A DNA stretch of 64,000 bases from Aphrocallistes beatrix (GCA_963281255.1 OY725488.1:4735925-4799924); one strand, 5' to 3'. Positions 31,615 to 42,675 are shown, counted from the first letter of the stretch. The notes: generated by a model from the sequence alone, not told the origin. Made by a program: numbers and translations.

Positions 31615-32406
31615 GATTATGAATCAGAACCTAGTTCAGAAAATAATGTTGATTCTTTAAACAGACACAAAATGAAGTTAGATATTGGAGATCAAAGCAC
31701 AATTGATTATTTAACGAATTCACAAATAAAAGATGATGATACAATTTCTTTTGTTGATGAGGGTTCAAACATGGAAGGTGATACGAAACAAGAAAGCAAA
31801 TCATTTTGCTTACCATATTGTTTTATCAACGATTGTAAAACTAGAAAATATAAGTTGGATAATAATTACAAAGCTAATCAAGCAAAGCAGGTTAATAACG
31901 TATCTTTATTCAATCCTTATGATTTTAAATCAACGAAATCAAATAAAAAGAGTGTTTTTAAATCAAAAATCTCAAAGCTGATTGATAATACTTCGTCTTT
32001 AGTTAGTGTTTCTGATAAAAAAATTAGTGATTCTAATTTGAAGCAAAATTCCAAATTTAGAAAAAGTGAAATTATACCGGATTTTCGATTTTTATCGCAT
32101 TATCTAAATAAAGATTTTTTTCATGATTTGTCCCCAATTACTATTAATATTGTTCTAAACTCTCCAAATCCCTATGAATTTTCGGAAAGAAAAAGTATAC
32201 CAAGTTTTAACCTAGATTATAATCTCTCCTACCTTCCACCTCATTCTAAATGTAATTTTTTTGAGGGAGATAAAATAACCAACAAATATAATTTTCGAGG
32301 TGATTCTGTTGAAAATCGATTACAAACCTTGAAAGCTTTTGATGATCAGAAGAACAGCACAGAAGAAAATACTTTCAGACAAAAAAGCACTTTATTTACC
32401 TGTTAA
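31615..32406 (+). CDS. Terminal exon of an unrecognised host protein
   Basis: The frame is open from 31615, immediately after an AG acceptor preceded by a T-rich run. The in-frame codon just upstream is TAG, so translation must enter by splicing, or start at the ATG at 31672 (244 residues). The exon encodes about 263 residues ending in TAA. The protein is hydrophilic, rich in Ser, Asn, Lys and Asp, without transmembrane segments, Cys clusters or a transposase motif. It starts DYESEPSSENNVDSL and looks largely disordered. No repeat family in the window overlaps it, and codon use is AT-rich like the surrounding single-copy DNA. A host gene is the simplest reading; function unknown. Confidence 0.55.
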   Translation, partial: DYESEPSSENNVDSLNRHKMKLDIGDQSTIDYLTNSQIKDDDTISFVDEGSNMEGDTKQESKSFCLPYCFINDCKTRKYKLDNNYKANQAKQVNNVSLFNPYDFKSTKSNKKSVFKSKISKLIDNTSSLVSVSDKKISDSNLKQNSKFRKSEIIPDFRFLSHYLNKDFFHDLSPITINIVLNSPNPYEFSERKSIPSFNLDYNLSYLPPHSKCNFFEGDKITNKYNFRGDSVENRLQTLKAFDDQKNSTEENTFRQKSTLFTC

Positions 32407-33329
32407 AAGTTTCATCTAACTCGGTTATCTAGATTATTTAATAATTCTCTAGTATTACAAAATTTTGAAACATTTTTTGTGATTCCCCTTTGACATCAAA
32501 TCTAAACTCATTTCTATGGGCGATTAATATGTTTTCGGGAATGAAATCATCAATATTGGAGCAAAGACTTTATTATATAGCTATTTTACATTCATCATTG
32601 ATTTTTCTCAGGATATATTCATTTATTTGTCAAAAGTTAAAATGATATTAATTCACTTTTTTTCATGAGCTAGTTCATGGATATCTCTTTACAAATGGAA
32701 TGGGAGTGCGCTTCTTTCTAGGGATAGCTCTTAGTTTTTAACCCATAAAATTTGAATATTTATTGAGAATATTGGCAAAAAGACATAAACACAAATAGAT
32801 CAGGAATACCATGTCGAGTTGGTTTGTAGTTGAATATACTAGTAGCATATATAGAGTCGACATCAGGGGCTTTATTCTCAGATCGACTAAAATTTAACTT
32901 AAACTATGTAAAAACTTGTTTTTACAAGTTTTTACTTAGTTTTATTTGGTATACTTAGTATTTACAAAGTTTTGGTTTTACTTAGTTTTTAACTTAAATT
33001 GATATATTATTTACGTTGACTTCGAAGCTGACTTAACTCTCAATTTTATAGATAAAATATTATTTTACATCCTTGCAAATGGAAAAATGTTAAAATAAAT
33101 GTATTATTAATTATTGGTAAGAACAATCCAATTTTATCGCAATTAGAACTTTATTTATTTGTTGTCATCACCATTATCTGTAGTATGGTTTTACGACATT
33201 TAGTTGATTTACAGTCATTACCACAAAAATGGCTTCATCACTCAATATCTTACGTAAACGTTAAGTTGCTGAATAGTCAACATGTTACGAGAAATATGAT
33301 TATAATTATTATGAATTCAATATCGTTGA
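32407..33329. other. No feature recognised
   Basis: AT-rich, possibly the 3' UTR of the preceding exon followed by spacer. A run of repeated TTTTACTTAGTTT phrases at about 32920-33000 is a low-complexity local duplication. Confidence 0.5.
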
Positions 33330-33605
33330 ATGAGTCGATGGGATTTGAGTCATTTCACCCAGCAGTCTCCGTACTGTGATGTTTAAGATATACAGACTGC
33401 GTCCCGGGGAAGAGATGATGTAATGTAAGATTAGTTACGATAAGTATAGAAGCACCCTCTCAGGTATCTTAGAGATGAATGAATAATTGCTAAGAGGACG
33501 ATAGTTCGAGAAGATGGAAGAGATTTGGTGTTTTAACCCTAGATTATCGAAAAGTAATATCGCGGATGTCCCCAGCCATTTTCAATGGGAATGGAGCCAT
33601 GGTAT

Positions 33606-33741
33606 GGTGGAAATAGTTCCAACCAAAACAGGAAATAGTTCGACTTTCCAAAAAAGGAAATAGTTCGAAAAACCATTAATCCTAATGATAAAAAGTCGAA
33701 CTATTTCCTTTTTCGAAAAGTCGAACCATTTCCGCATTACC
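33606..33741. mobile_element. Hairpin MITE
   Basis: GGAAATAGTTCGACTTTCC and GGAAATAGTTCG are mirrored by GTCGAACTATTTCC and GTCGAACCATTTCC around a short AT spacer. No ORF. Confidence 0.6.
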
Positions 33742-34360
33742 GAAGCCATAAAGTTGTACCACTGGTACATTTCGGTAGTCTTAGGTTAAGTTTCGATAAT
33801 ATGATGGCGCGCTTCCAGGGAGAAGGAAAATGACCAGTGAAAAGGGAACCATTTACGATTTTCGCAAGGATGGATAGAAATGACTTGACCAGGGATGTTG
33901 GGATGGGATCGAGGATGCAATATTTGTAGGAATAGTGGAAACAAGGGAAACGATTTCTTCCTCAGATAATTCTTTGAATTGGTGGAAAGGATGTTGGGAT
34001 TCGATGTTTGAATCATCTGAGGGGGTAAAGGAAGACGTTGATGCATTTGAATCGATGCTGGAATGGATGTTGTTTACCTTAAGAACAAAGGAATTGGCGA
34101 ATTCCTGAGAAAGAGCACCTTTATCCGCATGAGAACCGAAAAATGAGTTAGCGTTACGGAAGATTGAGCGCTGGTGATAACCGGACTGATTGGTCCAATC
34201 AGAATAGAAACTGTGACGTTCCCTGTTCATCAGGTCATGGTCATTATACTGGCGCCACTTCGGTTCAACCTTCCGTCTTGCTCACTTGGCTTGCTTGATA
34301 CTGCTAGTGAACCGAAGGAGACTGGGGCGGGAGAAGATGGATTTGGTTCGCAGAGGAGCA

Positions 34361-34893
34361 TCCTTACTATTAAAACTCGATTAATGTATATATATATATC
34401 TGTAACGAATTGATTGAAGAAACTGCCGGTCATAGAAAGCTAATTTTTGGCATGTGGGAGTATTTTGGCTATGGCTCCAGTAATTTCTGAGCTCAGACCA
34501 AAATGTCGACTCATCATGGAATTATGACGTCATTGTCACATTTTTAAAAGTTAAGCAATACAGTTATTCGAGCATAACTCAGCCATTATAGGAGATAGAA
34601 GGCTGAAATTTTAATAGAATATGTATACTAACATGCCTCACATATGATACAACTATCATCAAAAAATGATGACTCATCACTTTGTTATGACGTCATCATT
34701 ACTCTTCAAAATTTTTAAAATTGATAAATTTGGTGATTTTTCATGCGATATCGATTATAACAGTAGGACAGACATATTTAGAGATGCTATCTCCCTTATA
34801 CTTAACCAATGTGACCCTAGGTGACCGAAGGGAGCCTCCGGCGGACACAAAGTGTCCGCCAGCCGCGCAGCGCAAGCAAGCGAAGCGAGCTTG
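34361..34893 (+). mobile_element. Helitron-like element, full length reference copy
   Basis: 533 bp from TCCTTACTATTAAAACTCG, preceded by A, to GAAGCGAGCTTG, followed by T. Both TGACGTCA motifs, TGATGACTCATCA, and the nine-base-arm hairpin GGCGGACAC / GTGTCCGCC are intact. It lies within the LINE linker. Confidence 0.93.
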
Positions 34894-35594
34894 TACTAAT
34901 CATAGATGGAAGATAGAGTACTGCTATATGATGCTATAAGTTCCTCAATATGATTAGGAGGTTTAGCAAAGAGTTCAGAGGAGGCAAGATCAGCAAGAAA
35001 GATTGTGAAGTTGGTGGATTTGAAACGATAGGTAACCTTGAGAGGAAGGAGAAGGTTTGGAAAGCGAGATACTACAAGATATGGAGAAATGGTCGGAGAA
35101 TAGATGGACAGGAGCGGGATCAGAGACGTAGAATGTGACCCTTCTCATCTATCGTCTCCAGTCTCATTTCGGAATGTGTGGCTCTTCTTTGTCTTGGTTT
35201 GATTCTTACCTCTCTGGTAGGACACAATTGGTCTCGCTAAAGGGTTCTGATTCCCCAGTGTCCCGGTCCAACACAGTTTCTTCAGGGTTCTTGTCTTGGT
35301 CCGCTTCTCTTTAGTTTCTATACCAGTCCGCCTTTCGACTTTATTAGGTCCCACTTCCCTACATGCACTGCTATGCCGACGATACTCAGGTATATCTTTC
35401 AGACCCGATTTCATCTCTTCTGAAGATTCTGCTTTCTCCGCCATCCAATTTTGCATCTCTGCGATTCGTTCCTAGATCCTCACCAACAAGTTGCAAATCA
35501 ATGACACCAAAACTTATTTCCTTATAATAGGGACTCGTCAACAACTACTCTAACCGGACAATAGTACTTGAAGTCCTTACAATTTTCCATCATA

Positions 35595-35820
35595 ACTACT
35601 CTAGGGGTCCGAATAAACGGGGGGGGGGGGGGTTGTGGAAAATTCTCAATAATTAAAAAGCGGGGTAGGTCTAACTGATTCAGAACATCAAGTCAGAAAC
35701 TATGGATTGGTAAAAATTCAAGTTTCATTTAGTATAAAATTTAATAAACGGGAGGGGGGTGGAAACTTTTTCAAAAAATAATAAGCGGGGGGGGGCGTTT
35801 ATTCGGACCCCTAGAGTAGT
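35595..35820. mobile_element. TA-flanked MITE with internal poly-G runs
   Basis: Exact inverted ends ACTACTCTAGGGGTCCGAAT and the inverse ending CTAGAGTAGT, TA at both borders (35593-35594, 35821-35822). G runs of 14 and about 10 lie just inside each end. Confidence 0.85.
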
Positions 35821-35932
35821 TATAAAGTGGTTATATTAGAATCTTAACCTTGTAAATGAATAAATCAATAGAAAGCATCTACCCTGAGTAATTCGAATGT
35901 ATAGAATATGTATTTAGATCGAAATTACAATA

Positions 35933-36263
35933 CAGTACACCCTCGATAGTCCGAACCTCGCCAATCCGAACCCTCGCTAATCCGAACACTTCATTCTTAA
36001 AATCCGAACACCCAAAATATAATTTTATTCGCCTCTATGCTTTGAATAAACGTTGATCAACTTAAATATATCAATAAGATTGATAAACCTCGTTAAATAA
36101 GCAATCATAGCGAAATAATATCCTTGATATTCTAACAACGCAAATTTATTATAATTAATGCCCCATTGAAATAGTGTTATTTCACTAATCGGAATAAATT
36201 CACTAATCCGAACGATTTTTCGATGATTGGAACAGAGCTATTCGGATTAGCGAGGGTGTACTG
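35933..36263. mobile_element. pogo/Tigger-type MITE
   Basis: CAGTACACCCTCGATAGTCC to the inverse AGCGAGGGTGTACTG, TA on both sides. CTAATCCGAAC phrases recur inside. 331 bp. Confidence 0.88.
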
Positions 36264-37021
36264 TATCTGTAACAGTTTGATTACATTTCACTCATGAATA
36301 GATCCACTTTATAATTAACTATGATGGAAACTAGTATCGATTTCAAATACTTTTGTCCGATTCGAGTATCTAAGGTTCAAATTGATAGCATCTCTTTTTG
36401 GTGAGTCGAGAATATCCTCTTCCAAAGAAGTACGAAATCTTAGAACTTGGCTCAACAACACCCTCTCAATGTCTACTCAGGTTAGCAAGATTGCCTCCTG
36501 GTTCTACTATATCTATAACATCCGGCGTATTAGAAAGTATCTCTCTAGGGAAGTATGTGAAACTCGTTAATGCTCATCACATTTTGCCTTGATTATTCTA
36601 ACAACCTCTTGTATGGTTCCCCTCATTCTTCTTAAATCGCCTCTAGCGAGTCCAGAATAGTGCAGCCAGACTTATATACAATGTATCTCATACTTTATTT
36701 TCATCTTCTTTTCTTATCAACCTCCACTGGCTTACGGTTAGATCGCATTCTCTTCAAAATCCTCCTCATAAAATACGTAGCCATCCAAATCCTTGCTGCG
36801 GACTATATCCTACTCATACAGGTTAAGACATCCAATCGTATTCTACGAGGATCCAATGCAATCATCCTTTAAAATCCTACTATCAAATCTTTGAAAACTC
36901 TGGGTGATCGTACATTCACTTTAGCTGCGCTTGTTCAGTGGAATCTTCTCCCTCCGAACATTGGAATGCCCCCTTCACTTCTTCTCTTCAAAAAACTCGC
37001 ATATGACAGAGCCACCTAATT

Positions 37022-37166
37022 AATAGCCATAGCCAATAGATTCCAATATGAGTAAATCAGCTTTCTGTGCCTGGTTGAATATACAATTAATTTGTTGCAG
37101 ATATATTTATATACTATGTACACAAGCAAAAATATACACATTAATCGAATTTTAATAGTAAATATA
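37022..37166 (-). mobile_element. Helitron-like 5' fragment
   Basis: Inverted AATCAGCTTTCTGTGCCTGG block, TA-rich tract and ATTAATCGAATTTTAATAG tip. The body beyond is lost at the LINE border. Confidence 0.7.
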
Positions 37167-38243
37167 TTATATATAAATTGATTGATTCACCAAAATGTAA
37201 ATGTTCATAGTAATTTATCAAATTTGTTATTCCTGAATTAGCTATCATTTATACATTTCTGTCGTTAGGATTCATTATTGTGATTAAAGCAAAATTTGAT
37301 TGTAAGCCTATAAATGCAGCCAAATAAATGCAAACTTTATCATGTTATTCATTACGTGATTAAGCAAATCATATAATGATGAGTTCAAAATGCGATATCA
37401 ATGTAACCACTACTTATCATTCAGTTTTCTATGTTACGTATATTATGTATCTGATTTACTTTCAATTATCAAATCATTTTTGAAAAAAATATCGAGGTTA
37501 AGTCTAGAAGCAGACTTAACTTGGTGAATTTAAGTCAAAACTAAGTTCAGACTTACTTTTGCTTTGTAAATACCAACTTAGATTCGAACTTTGCAGTTAA
37601 ACTTGACAAACCTAGTTTATGTAAAGCTTAAGTTTAAGCAGTTTAGTAAATACGTAATGCTCCTGTTCTTTGCCCGCCTTTTAACTCAATAGAAAAACAA
37701 TGGACCAATGGGTGAGTGAGTTAAAATATGTTCAATTTTGTAAGTATAATGACAAACATTCTGCCCTGGGTCGTGCTTCCCTTGTGGTACACTTTGGGAG
37801 TCCCTCCCCTGATCTATCTGTATATTTAATGCTACCTCAAGAGTTGATGGACTCATTCAACATTGAGGATGGTGTGGATAACGCCCTACAGATATGATAT
37901 TATTGAATTCCCTACTATAACTAACGAGACTATAGCAGCACCTATCCCACGATCGAGCACACCTATCCTCCCTGCACTCGCTCGCATGACCATATGTCAG
38001 CCGGATTTGTCGATACCTTCAGCTGATATTGCTAACCAAGTCGATAGAGACCAACTATGTTCCTCATATAGCTATCCCAGAACTAAGCAACGAGTACACC
38101 AAAGTAAAGGTTCCCTCCTCACCTTACTCTCTTCTATTGACGAGCTAGATGAGGTGATTTTCTCAGTGCATCATCCTGTACTAGTTCAGGAAGAGGATTC
38201 TTACGGCTTGAAGGTTAGACCTGTTTCGTGCGTTTTTAATTCG
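37167..38243. other. No firm gene; one short plus-strand frame
   Basis: From ATG 37700 a 65-codon frame (MDQWVSELKYVQFCKYNDKHSA...) and an overlapping frame at 37863-38300 may be a decayed retroelement gag or host remnant. No motif settles it. Confidence 0.35.
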
Positions 38244-38341
38244 CCGTGTGATTTTAATTCACTAGTATTACTGGACCAGGGATATTCTACTACCGTGTGA
38301 TTCTAACTTACTGGTATACTGGAACAGGGATATTCTGCATT
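38244..38341. repeat. Tandem duplication, 49-bp unit
   Basis: CCGTGTGATT[TC]TAA...CTGGA[CA]CAGGGATATTCT occurs twice, head to tail, at 38244 and 38293. Confidence 0.8.
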
Positions 38342-38504
38342 ATTGTATTTTTAGTTGATTATATAAATTGTTGATTCTTTAATGTACCAACCCAAAACAG
38401 AATTTTTCACAACACATTGTATCAAGTAACAGCATTGTAATTCGCGAAGATGAACGCAGACGAGTACAGTGCAATCTCAGACTTTCTTACACACAATGTA
38501 ACTA

Positions 38505-39073
38505 CAGGGTGTCTCAAAAGTTCTGCAACAAATTTTGCGAATGTATTATACATAGATAAATAGATCGAACATCCGATACCTCATTTAATCAAAAATAGTG
38601 AGGATTATCTTAATTATTTGGCATTCCAATGGCCCGTATTTTTCAATTTATTTGCAATGATGGATCATATATTTCACTGTCTCTTAAAGAATATTTTTTA
38701 ACTCAATAAAAAATCTCACATCCCAGCTACATTTTATGGCTATACTTTAAAAAGGCTCGTTCTTATCGAAGATTACTGCTACATAAATCAAAAGTAATAA
38801 TATTATTTTAGGATTATGAATCAATTACAGAATATAGAAGTGATTGATGTAATATTTCATTAGAAAAATAGTGATCTTCAAACTTAACACTTTTGAGCTC
38901 CAAATTTTTGAGTAATTAGTATGTAATTATATAAAATTTTATAAGAATCTTTTTTGCGTAATGAGTTGGGCTCATTTCTATGCCAGAAGGGTGGCTAATT
39001 TGGAATACAATCAAGTGATCTTAGTCAAATTAACAAAGTAAATTGGTTGTTGCAGAACTTTTGAGACACCCTG
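38505..39073. mobile_element. Tc1/mariner-type MITE (GTGTCTCAAAAG family)
   Basis: CAGGGTGTCTCAAAAGTTCT and its inverse AGAACTTTTGAGACACCCTG at 39054-39073, TA on both sides. 569 bp, no ORF. Confidence 0.9.
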
Positions 39074-39075
39074 TA

Positions 39076-39275
39076 CATGCCAACCAGAGTCATGATAAAA
39101 ACGGGACGCAGCGTTGAATTTCGCGGGACATAATAGAAAAGTATTATATACAGAATCGAAAAAAAACGGGACACAATGGGGAGATCTCATATAAAAACGG
39201 GACACTTGTCAAAATTAGCTCAGGAGAAGAGTGAAAAAAGCGGTACGTCCCGCAAAAAACGGGACGGTTGGCATG
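39076..39275. mobile_element. TA-flanked MITE with repeated AACGGGAC phrases
   Basis: CATGCCAACC and GGTTGGCATG are inverted ends. The left TA is shared with the preceding MITE. AAAACGGGACA is repeated inside in one orientation. Confidence 0.7.
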
Positions 39276-39402
39276 TATGAATGTGTATCCAAATACGTTT
39301 TCGAGTCGAAGAAGACCAAAAAAAATATTCGTATTGGGTTAATTATTCCATCTATGTATTTTAATAAAACTTTGCTTCACTTATGGAGAATTACGCATAT
39401 TG

Positions 39403-39563
39403 TAGACTTGTAATTCCTAACTCCGGATAATATGAACAAATTATTTATCCAGCATACTCCCAAATAAATTTACATTCCAACACACCAATGAATACGAATT
39501 CCGATTAATATGAACAAATTTCATTGGTCCCCAGGTGTTCGTATTAATTAACGAGAGCTAACT
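39403..39563. mobile_element. Degraded pogo-like MITE
   Basis: The right end TTAACGAGAGCTAACTG followed by TA is pogo-like. Left counterpart CCTAACTCCGGATAATATGA is diverged. Internal ATATGAACAAATT is repeated. Confidence 0.4.
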
Positions 39564-39879
39564 GTATCTAAATTAGATTGCCTGATGTATTGATAATCAG
39601 GGGTTCGTTTAGTTGCGAAACTATCAGAACCTGTTTGCACTCTCATCGCGTAGTTTGTGCGAGAACATAAATTCTTGTTTTCTCAGACGACCCACCAAAT
39701 AGAATTCAAAATTGAATACATAGTAGATAGCTATTAGGTAATTGAACATGACTTGAACAAAATTTGAACTTTTGACACAAATCATATTCATGACTTGTCA
39801 TTTATGAACTGATACTGTGTTGACTTTCGGGAAACATCTTGTGTTATGACGTACCAATCTTCTCTCATCAGAAAAAAAC

Positions 39880-40380
39880 TTGTCATCAGTGTTAGACTGA
39901 TGCTAATTTACCACCTCAACCTCAAAGGAAACTGCAATCAATTCCTCCCCAAAATCAGCCCTGGAAACACATCGGTATTGATCTGATCTGTGATTTGCAG
40001 GAGAACTCTCGGGATTACAAACATCTCTTGGTCACAACTTGTTATCTCTCTAAATTCTGTATAGTTCGCCCTTTGACAACGAAAAAGAGTAGTGGGGTAT
40101 TGACTCAGCTGGAGAGCATCTATTTTACTCTCGGAGTGCCTCATGTTATCCAGCGTGACAAGGACCTGAGTTTGTCAGCAAGGTATTTCCCTTTTTATTA
40201 GCAATTTTCTAAGATTATATTTTCTCAGATTAATTCCTTCCTGAATTAGGAATTTCAAGAATTTCACCGAAAATTAGCAGTCGATGACCGTAGAACTGCT
40301 GCCTACCAGCCGCAGAGCAATGGGTTTGTTGAAGCTCATAACAAAATAATCAAAACCATAGCCTACTACATACTGGCCAT
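39880..40380 (+). pseudogene. Retroviral-type integrase fossil, first part
   Basis: A zinc-binding remnant (TCHQC, followed by a stop) leads into PQRKLQSIPPQNQPWKHIGIDLI, the integrase core entry with its first acidic residue. Then come DYKHLLVTTCYLSKFCIVRPL, GVPHVIQRDKD near the second acidic site, and, after an AT-rich gap, AAYQPQSNGFVEAHNKIIKT with the catalytic Glu region. The order is that of Gypsy/KRBA2-type integrases. It is interrupted by stops and by the insertion at 40395, and continues at 42497. Confidence 0.75.
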
Positions 40381-40394
40381 TTCACTACTTTAGA

Positions 40395-42377
40395 CCAGGG
40401 ATAAGATAAAGTCGAGTTTTTAATACAATGAAATTTAACACAATATCATTTTGATATGTTTAATATCGTGTAATTATACATCCTCTACCCCACAATAATG
40501 ATATTATTGACTGCTGGCATAATTTAGTTGACGGACAAGGAATACTGCATAAATATATAGGTGTATATATATACATATATTAATTAGAGGTAAGTTTAAG
40601 TATCTTCCTTTGAGTATCTTTGGGACAAGAGGTGGTAGAAGTAATATTCTTGGCCTTGTTGTTGAGTAAACAGTTACTTGAAGTCATTAAAATACAACGT
40701 AGCATATCTTTTCCGTCAATACAGCAATCAGTACACTCAAAAGCCCAATCCTCACATTCTTCATCCTCAATTTTTAGAATAGCCACTGAGCCTCATCCAA
40801 ATGCTCCAGGTGCGTATCGAAACTGGGCGAGTGGACACATGTGTCATCAACAAATGCCTGTACATTGGGACACCCTCGTAGAGCCTGGTCTACCGCTCGC
40901 TGATAGGTAGCCTGTGAGTTTGACAATCCAAAAGGCATGCGGTTGAATTCAAACTGGCCCGCGTTGAAACAAACGCAGTGAACTCCCTATGCTTTTCCTT
41001 AACAGGCACGCTCCAGTATGCGGATGCCCCATCCAGTGTAGAAAATACAGTTGCCCCTCCCATACGATCGAAAACATCTCGGGGATCCGGCATCGGATAG
41101 GCATCTCGCTTCGTCACATCGTTGAGATCCCGGCAATCTACGGTAAATCGATGGGTCCCGTCCTTTTTCTTCACTAAGATCACTCGACTCGCCCAAGAGG
41201 AAGAAGAGGGACGTATGATCCCATTCTCGAGCATTTCATCTATCTGCTTGGATACCTCCGCCTCAATTTCCGGAGAAACACGCAACGGTCGGCTTTTAGT
41301 CGGCCGCTCATCCAGAAGAGTGATAACGTGTTCCGCGGTTCCAATTTCGCGCGGGCTCTTCGGGTTCCCCGCGAAAACGTCTTTCCATCTCGACAGCACC
41401 TTGCGTATTGCGGCCTCTTCTCGCGGTGATAGTTTCGGGTTAATATCGAACCTGGCCTCCAAGCTATCTCCCTCCTTTCCCATCTCAGTCTGCATAATTT
41501 CTGCTCTAGTCGCTGCGTATCCCCCGCGTGCCGCAGCTAATGAGGTTTTCCAACAACCACCTAGCCTAACTCTCATGTTTTCCCAATCGAAAGTAGTATT
41601 CTTGAAGCGCGCGAGGAACCTTCGCCCCAATATAACCACCCTATTGTTAGTATCGAGTACTTCGATTTCGTGTTCTAGTGGTCGACCATCCCCCACATCT
41701 ACCGCCACGCAGGCCGTACCACAGACTGCAAGCGCTGTCCGCCCTAGCCCATACACTTGACTGTACTTTGTGCTGTAAGGGATATTCATCTTTTGTACGG
41801 TGCCTCTGTCCACCACCGAAGGATCCGCCCCCGTGTCCATCATTACATTGATGGGTTAACCGTTCCATTTAACTGGTACCACAACCGTCGTCTCATGTAC
41901 AACACTATGCTGCGTCGTGACCTGAAATACCCCTCTTCGACTTCGTGTATGTGGGCAATAGCGGACCTCGTGTCCTCTTTCGCCACATTTCGCACAGTGC
42001 CGTTCCGGGCATTGGGCCATAAAGTGCCTGTCCGAGTCGCAAATAAAGCACCGACCCTTCTTAGGGAATTGGCTTGCCGGATACTTCCTTGTAGGTCCAT
42101 CCCGCCTCCCCATTGCCCCTTTGCTGCGTGGCGCATCCTTATATGTATAGAAACAGTTGAGAGCTAACATTCAAGAACAAATACAACGTAAAAGTACTAC
42201 TAAAAAGGAACCATATAGCAGAGAAAGAAAATAGCAATAACATTGATATATAATTTATTGGAACGTAGACTAGTTCCATATAGTTATGCATCAAACAAAT
42301 GATGAATTAGATTTGGAACAAAAAATATTTATTCATATTATGGGTGCGTAAGAAAATCCACTTTATCTTATCCTTGG
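40395..42377. mobile_element. TIR element carrying an inverted Gypsy fragment
   Basis: CCAGGGATAAGATAAAG at the left and CTTTATCTTATCCTTGG at the right are inverted; similarity extends about 30 bp. The integrase fossil reads up to its left border and resumes beyond its right border. I could not define a target duplication. Its only coding content is the minus-strand Gypsy piece. Confidence 0.6.
40787..42170 (-). pseudogene. Gypsy retrotransposon fragment: gag zinc knuckles, protease, RT
   Basis: Two CCHC-type knuckles (CFICDSDRHFMAQC and CAKCGERGHEVRYC) occupy about 42050-41960. A stop codon separates them from the protease active site MMDTGADPSVVD at about 41840. A tether region follows, then RT fingers and palm with FTVDCRDLNDVTKRDAYPMP and VFSTLDGASAYWSVPV. 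After a frameshift near 40940 the frame resumes as FGLSNSQATYQRAVDQAL with the catalytic box FVDDTCVH at about 40840. RNase H, integrase and LTRs are absent. GC content and codon use differ sharply from the surroundings, suggesting a younger or differently biased source. Confidence 0.88.
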
Positions 42378-42496
42378 TACCATGGAAAATTGTTCAGTGA
42401 AAAGGCCTTATTGTAGTAGGCTATGTCAAAACGTAAGTATAACATGCAAACAGTATAGATCAACTAGATCTCATTACTATTTAGTTCCTCATTCAT

Positions 42497-42675
42497 TAGC
42501 AAACTACAAAGAATGGTTAAGCAAACAGGAGCAGAATGGCCAAGCAAATTGCAAGCTGCTATGTTAGCTGCGAACACTTGTTGGAAGATGTCAACAAACT
42601 ATTCACCTTTCTATCTGATGTTTGAAGTAACAGATAGCCATGCATTGGTTCTAAAGAAAGGCAGTGATTCAAAAT
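42497..42675 (+). pseudogene. Retroviral-type integrase fossil, last part
   Basis: Reads WLSKQEQ, then in the next frame WPSKLQAAMLAANTCWKMSTNYSPFYLMFE, the typical 'ST.YSPF.L.FG' C-terminal core of Gypsy-type integrases. Continues 39880-40380 across the insertion. Confidence 0.7.

Larger units (their letters stand above)
33330..35135 (-). pseudogene. LINE retrotransposon, inverted 5' part (endonuclease end to early RT)
   Basis: Read on the minus strand, 35130-34895 resembles the end of an apurinic-type endonuclease (VSDPAPVHLFSDHF). 34352-33786 reads as the linker (ALSQEFANSFVLKVNNIHSSID, then FKELSEEEIVSLV). 33560-33330 reads as early reverse transcriptase (NYRPLSNYSFISKI, then HHSTET). 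A Helitron-like copy (34361-34893) and a hairpin MITE (33606-33741) interrupt it. The plus-strand part of the same LINE starts right after, so the element is inverted within itself. The family appears L2/CR1-like. Confidence 0.72.
35548..36366. mobile_element. Tc1/mariner-type MITE carrying two further MITEs
   Basis: Ends CTCTAACCGGACAATAGTAC and the inverse CAAATACTTTTGTCCGATTC-GAG, with TA on both sides. Taking the element and one TA out restores the LINE reading frame (GTRQQL joined to SKVQ). Contains 35595-35820 and 35933-36263. Confidence 0.87.
35136..37018 (+). pseudogene. LINE retrotransposon, 3' part (RT palm to C-terminus)
   Basis: Plus strand: SHFGMCGSSLSWFDSYLSG, then VSLKGSDSPVS from about 35150. 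The FADD-like catalytic box lies near 35370, and NKLQINDTKTYFLIIGTRQ follows at about 35490-35540. After the MITE at 35548-36366 it resumes as SKVQIDSISF, then the thumb/C-terminal region (RVQNSAARLIYNV, HWLTVRS, DRTFTLAA, LFKKLAYDRAT) ending about 37018. Many frameshifts. The enzyme would copy its own RNA at a nicked target. No poly-A tail or target duplication was identified. Confidence 0.78.

Noticed and set aside
40989..42167. Plus-strand frames over the Gypsy fragment
   Set aside because: Opposite strand to a clear zinc knuckle, protease and RT series.
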